From: Bacillus sp. OV166
GTDB taxonomy: Bacteria > Bacillota > Bacilli > Bacillales > Cytobacillaceae
DNA length: 64,000 nucleotides
Assembly: GCF_900177675.1 (NCBI RefSeq)
Contig: NZ_FXWM01000001.1
Coordinates: 4,783,001-4,847,000 of the forward strand
Reading direction: 5' to 3'
Positions 60,596 to 64,000 of the stretch are shown here, one piece after another; position 1 is the first letter of the stretch, and each line of letters begins with the position of its first letter. The position numbers and the translations under genes are program-made. The notes under the pieces were generated by a model. That model saw nothing but the letters and a program-made list of their open reading frames with translations, searched no databases and was not told the DNA's origin.

Positions 60596-61780
60596 TCAAC
60601 CCGCATAGGAATGTAAGCCAGCAATAACGAGATTGACTGCAACAAGGTTAAACATAATAATCACAAAACCAAGTACTGCTAACCATGCAGATTTTTCGCC
60701 ATGCCACCCTTTTGAAAGGCGAAGATGTAAAAATGCTGCATAGAATAGAAATGTTATTAAAGCCCAAACTTCTTTTGGGTCCCATCCCCAAAATCGTGAC
60801 CAAGCCATTTGTGCCCATATCATTGCAAAAATGAGTGCACCCAGAGTAAATACTGGGAAACCGATTAATACAGAGCGATAGCTAATTTCGTCAACAAAGT
60901 CTAGTTTAATGTTTTTAACTAGCGGTTTTAGTGCTGCAGCAATTCGTTTTCGTAATATTAATCTAATTAAGCCATAAATAACGAGTCCCGCCATTAATGA
61001 CCAAATGACTGTATTTAATTTTTTGGCATTAATAAAAGCTGGTACCTCGAACAAAGGCTTAAATCCATCTTTTGTTAGTAAGTCTCCTTCATGCGGACCG
61101 GAAATGGCAGGCATCGTATATTCAACAATAGCCTGGTTATCATGTTTATCAACCCAATTAAATTTCTCATGGTAACCCAACCCTGAAAATAGTGAAGATA
61201 CGGCAACGAAACCAAGTACGGCAACTAATGAAAACATGACCATTTCAAGCCAAAAGGTTTGTTTGTTGGATTTTGTTTGATCAATTGCCTTTACGAGATA
61301 AATAAGCCCTGCCGCAAAGCTAATCGATAGAATAGCTTCCCCAATCGCCGCAGTAGTTACGTGAATATGCAGCCAATAACTTTGTAATGCGGGTATTAAT
61401 GGCGTAATATCCTTTGGAAACATACTTGCATAAGCGATAACCAATAGGGCGACAGGCATTGTAAATAATCCTAGTAAGGTTGTTCGATAAATAAAATAAA
61501 TGACAATAAATGCACCTACAAGCGCCATTCCGAAGAATGTCGTGAACTCAAACATGTTACTAACTGGAGCGTGACCCGCAGCAATCCATCTAGTGATAAA
61601 GTAACCCAGTTGCGAAACAAAACCAACAATTGTTAACAGTACAGCAATCTTTCCCCATATGTTGGTTCCTTCCTTTTCATTCGCTTGCTTCTTGGATTTA
61701 ATAGACCCTCCGAAAAACAGGGTTGCAACTAAATATAGTATAAAAGAAATAAATAATAAATTACTACTAATCGTTGCCAA
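60596..61780 (-). CDS. resC: Cytochrome c biogenesis protein ResC (CcsA/CcsB)
   Basis: 394-aa polytopic heme-handling subunit of the system II cytochrome c synthase. Tryptophan-rich heme motif WGWDPKEVWALITFLFY near residue 325 with flanking histidines (e.g. SYWLHIHVTTAA near 138 and AAFLHLRLSKGWHG near 342). TTG start at 61780; resB ends in the TAG directly before it. Works with ResB to attach heme to apocytochromes such as QcrC. Confidence 0.94.
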   Translation of the reverse strand: MATISSNLLFISFILYLVATLFFGGSIKSKKQANEKEGTNIWGKIAVLLTIVGFVSQLGYFITRWIAAGHAPVSNMFEFTTFFGMALVGAFIVIYFIYRTTLLGLFTMPVALLVIAYASMFPKDITPLIPALQSYWLHIHVTTAAIGEAILSISFAAGLIYLVKAIDQTKSNKQTFWLEMVMFSLVAVLGFVAVSSLFSGLGYHEKFNWVDKHDNQAIVEYTMPAISGPHEGDLLTKDGFKPLFEVPAFINAKKLNTVIWSLMAGLVIYGLIRLILRKRIAAALKPLVKNIKLDFVDEISYRSVLIGFPVFTLGALIFAMIWAQMAWSRFWGWDPKEVWALITFLFYAAFLHLRLSKGWHGEKSAWLAVLGFVIIMFNLVAVNLVIAGLHSYAG

Positions 61781-63415
61781 CTAGACACTCTCCTTATCCT
61801 TAGGTTTATCAGTATCTTCCCTTTGAACTTGATCGTCTGGCATTTCAAGTTTCGTATCTGTCAAAACTGTTTCCATTTCTTTTTTTAGTCCATACCAATT
61901 TTTGTTTGTATGCGCTGCAATCCAAATTTGTCCATTTTTGTTTTGAATCCAAATTCGACGGTGATTCCAATAGGCTCCTTGCATGACGCCAATCATAAAT
62001 ATGATTCCACCTAATATAATTGCCCATAATGTTGAATCCTTCCGAACAATAAATCCTGAAACATTCTTTGTTTCGATTCCTTTAAATGCCATTTTATATT
62101 GATTAGCCCCAAATGGCTCGATGGTTTGCTTGATGGCAACGAAACTTGTTTCCCCTTTTGGCTTTTCAGGGGATACCATCCGGAAGACAAAGGCAGGGTT
62201 GTTTGGAACTCGTGATTTTGTTGTTGGCTCCCCATTTTCCGCAAATTCGAAATCTGGAAAGTAGTTTAGAATTTCAACAGAATACCCATTACCAAGATCA
62301 TACTTCATCTTCGGATCTGTAAGATCAATTTTAAGATCGTTAATGGCTTTTTTCGTATTTTTATTTGTTAATGAAAATGACATCGTATTGAGTTCATTTC
62401 GGAATGAAGCTTGGAAGACAGAATAACCTTCAAAGGTGAGAGGGAGATTTACTCTTACCTTATATTCGGTTACTTTCTTGAGCTTTGGTTTCTCGCCAGG
62501 TAGATTATTTCCAACACGCTTATAAAGAACAACATTCGATTGATAATTTTTCACAACATCTCCAGCCATATTAATAGCCTTTTCAAATGTTTTGTCTTTA
62601 TTTTTATCATAGTGTTCTAAAATGAATTTGTTATTTTGGAGATAGAACTGTCCTTCTGTCTCAGGAACAAGAGCTGTTTCTCCCTCCCTGACCCAAAGGT
62701 TCTCATTAACATACATTCCAGGAATAAAGCGCAGCATCCCGCCGAGTAAGAAAATAATTAATCCAACATGGTTTACATACGGACCCCAGCGAGAAAAACG
62801 CCCTTTTTCAGCTAAGATATCTCCATTTTCTTCGCGGACATGGTAACGTCTTGCCATTAAATGCTTCTTAATTATCGTAAGATCATTTTCATCTGTACTT
62901 TCGTTCACACCAAAAATGCGCTGACGTTTTAAAAAACCTTCGTGTCTTGTAACCCTTTGGGCCTTAAGGGCCTTATATAATGGCACTACCCGATCGAGAC
63001 TACAAATGACCAAGGATATACCGATCATCGCAATTAATAATAAATACCACCAGGAACCATATAAATTATTAAAACCTAATTGGTAATATAATTTACCAAC
63101 CCAACCATATTCCTGCTCGTAATAAACATCTGCAGGCAAGTCTATATACATTTCCTGCGGCAAAATCGTACCAAGTGATGAAGCAATTAAGGTAATAATA
63201 ATCAGCCAAACGCCAACCTTCACTGATGAAAAAAAGTTCCATATTTTATCAATAAATGTTTTATTATATGTTTGTGAACGTCTTGCACTTCCTTCATAGC
63301 GCATATCGAGAAGTTCTGCAGGGTTTATTTTCTCATCCAGCACTTTTCCGCATGCCTCACATAAAACAGTTCCATGTGGATTTACATGCCCGCATTCACA
63401 TTTAACATCTTTCAT
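61781..63415 (-). CDS. resB: Cytochrome c biogenesis protein ResB
   Basis: 544-aa membrane component of the system II synthase. A short N-terminal zinc-ribbon-like segment CECGHVNPHG...CEAC precedes the ResB domain. Membrane helices near residues 68-88, 120-140 and 210-230, a large outside domain, and a last helix (LWAIILGGIIFMIGVMQGAYW) near 465. ATG 63415 has GGGAG eight bases upstream. Co-transcribed with resA (19 bp gap) and resC. Confidence 0.94.
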   Translation of the reverse strand: MKDVKCECGHVNPHGTVLCEACGKVLDEKINPAELLDMRYEGSARRSQTYNKTFIDKIWNFFSSVKVGVWLIIITLIASSLGTILPQEMYIDLPADVYYEQEYGWVGKLYYQLGFNNLYGSWWYLLLIAMIGISLVICSLDRVVPLYKALKAQRVTRHEGFLKRQRIFGVNESTDENDLTIIKKHLMARRYHVREENGDILAEKGRFSRWGPYVNHVGLIIFLLGGMLRFIPGMYVNENLWVREGETALVPETEGQFYLQNNKFILEHYDKNKDKTFEKAINMAGDVVKNYQSNVVLYKRVGNNLPGEKPKLKKVTEYKVRVNLPLTFEGYSVFQASFRNELNTMSFSLTNKNTKKAINDLKIDLTDPKMKYDLGNGYSVEILNYFPDFEFAENGEPTTKSRVPNNPAFVFRMVSPEKPKGETSFVAIKQTIEPFGANQYKMAFKGIETKNVSGFIVRKDSTLWAIILGGIIFMIGVMQGAYWNHRRIWIQNKNGQIWIAAHTNKNWYGLKKEMETVLTDTKLEMPDDQVQREDTDKPKDKESV

Positions 63416-63434
63416 TGAAAAAACTCCCAACAAC

Positions 63435-63959
63435 CTAAGGTTTTATTTTCTCCATAAATTCCCTAATTTTCTCTTCTGTTAACTCACCCGTATAATATTT
63501 AACGACCTTGCCATTCTTATCAATCAAAAATGTAGCTGGCAGCGGATCAATACCATAAGTATTCATTACATCCTTATCTGTATCAATCATAATCGGAAAA
63601 TCCAGCTTAAGTCGGTCAGCAAATTGATTAACTGCAAGTTTAGATTCTTGAATATCTACTGTTAAAACTTGTACCCCTTTGTCCTTATACTGATGATACT
63701 GATTATTAATATACGGCATTTCCTTTTTACAAGGCGGGCACCATGTTCCCCAGAAATTTAAGAAAACCCCTTGGCCGCGATAATCGGAAAGCTGATGTTT
63801 ATTTCCTTGCATATCAACTAATGCAAAATCAGGAGCTAAGCTATCAACCGCCACTTTTTGTTTATTATCTTTTGTAAAATTAGCATATAGCGTATAAACA
63901 ACGGCAGCCCCTAGTAAAAGTAGTATGATAGTTCTTACAACTAATCGCCGCTTTTTCAA
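63435..63959 (-). CDS. resA: Thiol-disulfide oxidoreductase ResA
   Basis: 174-aa membrane-anchored thioredoxin-fold protein that keeps apocytochrome c heme-site cysteines reduced. N-terminal anchor (VRTIILLLLGAAVVYTLYA) then NFWGTWCPPCKKEMPYIN near residue 73 and cis-Pro in PLPATFLI near 140. The active site is CPPC rather than the CEPC of B. subtilis ResA. TTG start at 63959 with GGAGGGG six bases upstream. First gene of resABC in this window. Confidence 0.93.
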   Translation of the reverse strand: MKKRRLVVRTIILLLLGAAVVYTLYANFTKDNKQKVAVDSLAPDFALVDMQGNKHQLSDYRGQGVFLNFWGTWCPPCKKEMPYINNQYHQYKDKGVQVLTVDIQESKLAVNQFADRLKLDFPIMIDTDKDVMNTYGIDPLPATFLIDKNGKVVKYYTGELTEEKIREFMEKIKP

Positions 63960-64000
63960 TTAATTCCCCTCCAGTAAATCACATGACACAGTTTGTCTAA

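Noticed and set aside
61845..62244. Two minus-strand frames inside resB
   Set aside because: Same-strand alternative frames within the intact resB gene; no ribosome sites or known similarity.
1..64000. CRISPR arrays, tRNA/rRNA genes, prophage, toxin-antitoxin or defence islands
   Set aside because: No regularly spaced repeats, no tRNA-like cloverleaf ends, and no defence or phage proteins among the genes read.

Overview
The window is a stretch of chromosome from an AT-rich, endospore-forming Bacillaceae (Bacillus/Neobacillus/Mesobacillus-like). Three things point there: the gene order matches the Bacillus subtilis panB-to-resA region almost gene for gene; sporulation and germination genes are present (spoIVA, sleB, ypeB, prsW, cotJABC, ypjB); and bacillithiol genes are present (bshA, bshB1, ypdA). 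Nearly all genes are on the minus strand. The plus-strand genes are ypjC, an IS transposase, ypzI, cotJABC and fer. No tRNA, rRNA, CRISPR array, prophage or defence island was seen.

Layout. 1-6200: panB (cut by the window edge) behind an attenuator-type leader, then the ypjD-dapB-mgsA-bshB1-bshA-cca-birA operon. 6280-9840: ypjC, then an IS1182-type element inserted in the terminator between ypjC and ypjB. 9900-15200: ypjA, the qcrABC menaquinol:cytochrome c reductase operon, ypiF, ypiB (reoY) and ypiA. 15200-22500: an unrecognised gene, then the aromatic supraoperon aroC-aroB-aroH-hisC-tyrA-aroA without the trp genes that sit inside it in B. subtilis. 22600-29100: ndk, hepT-menG-hepS (menaquinone side chain and methylation), mtrB (TRAP), folE, hbs and spoIVA. 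29300-38100: yphF, yphE, gpsA, der, yphA, ypzI, fni, the S1-domain protein, plsC, cmk and ypfB. 38150-45500: ypeB-sleB, prsW, an asparaginase, ypdA, a glutamate dehydrogenase and mecB. 45550-53300: ypbG, a small membrane protein, a CBS-domain gene split by an in-frame stop, an inserted cotJABC operon, ypbF, ypbE, ypbD, recS and ypbB. 53400-64000: fer, ribU under an FMN riboswitch, an M23/LysM peptidase, sigX-rsiX, and resDE with resABC.

Functional links. Respiration and its control dominate: qcrABC, menaquinone synthesis (hepS/hepT/menG), cytochrome c maturation (resABC), the ResDE two-component system and ferredoxin. The shikimate operon supplies chorismate for menaquinone, folate and aromatic amino acids. 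Bacillithiol synthesis (bshA, bshB1) and the bacilliredoxin reductase (ypdA) are both here. Several genes serve sporulation and germination.

Most of the window is conserved core genome. The less ordinary items are: an IS whose target duplication is a complete terminator hairpin; two diverged inverted copies of a dispersed repeat (about 150 bp) whose base changes covary in two predicted helices; loss of trp from the aromatic operon while TRAP is kept; a single nonsense codon splitting the CBS-domain gene; and the mutually exclusive pairing in the panB leader. I found no convincing undescribed multi-gene system. The dispersed repeat is the best candidate for something poorly described.
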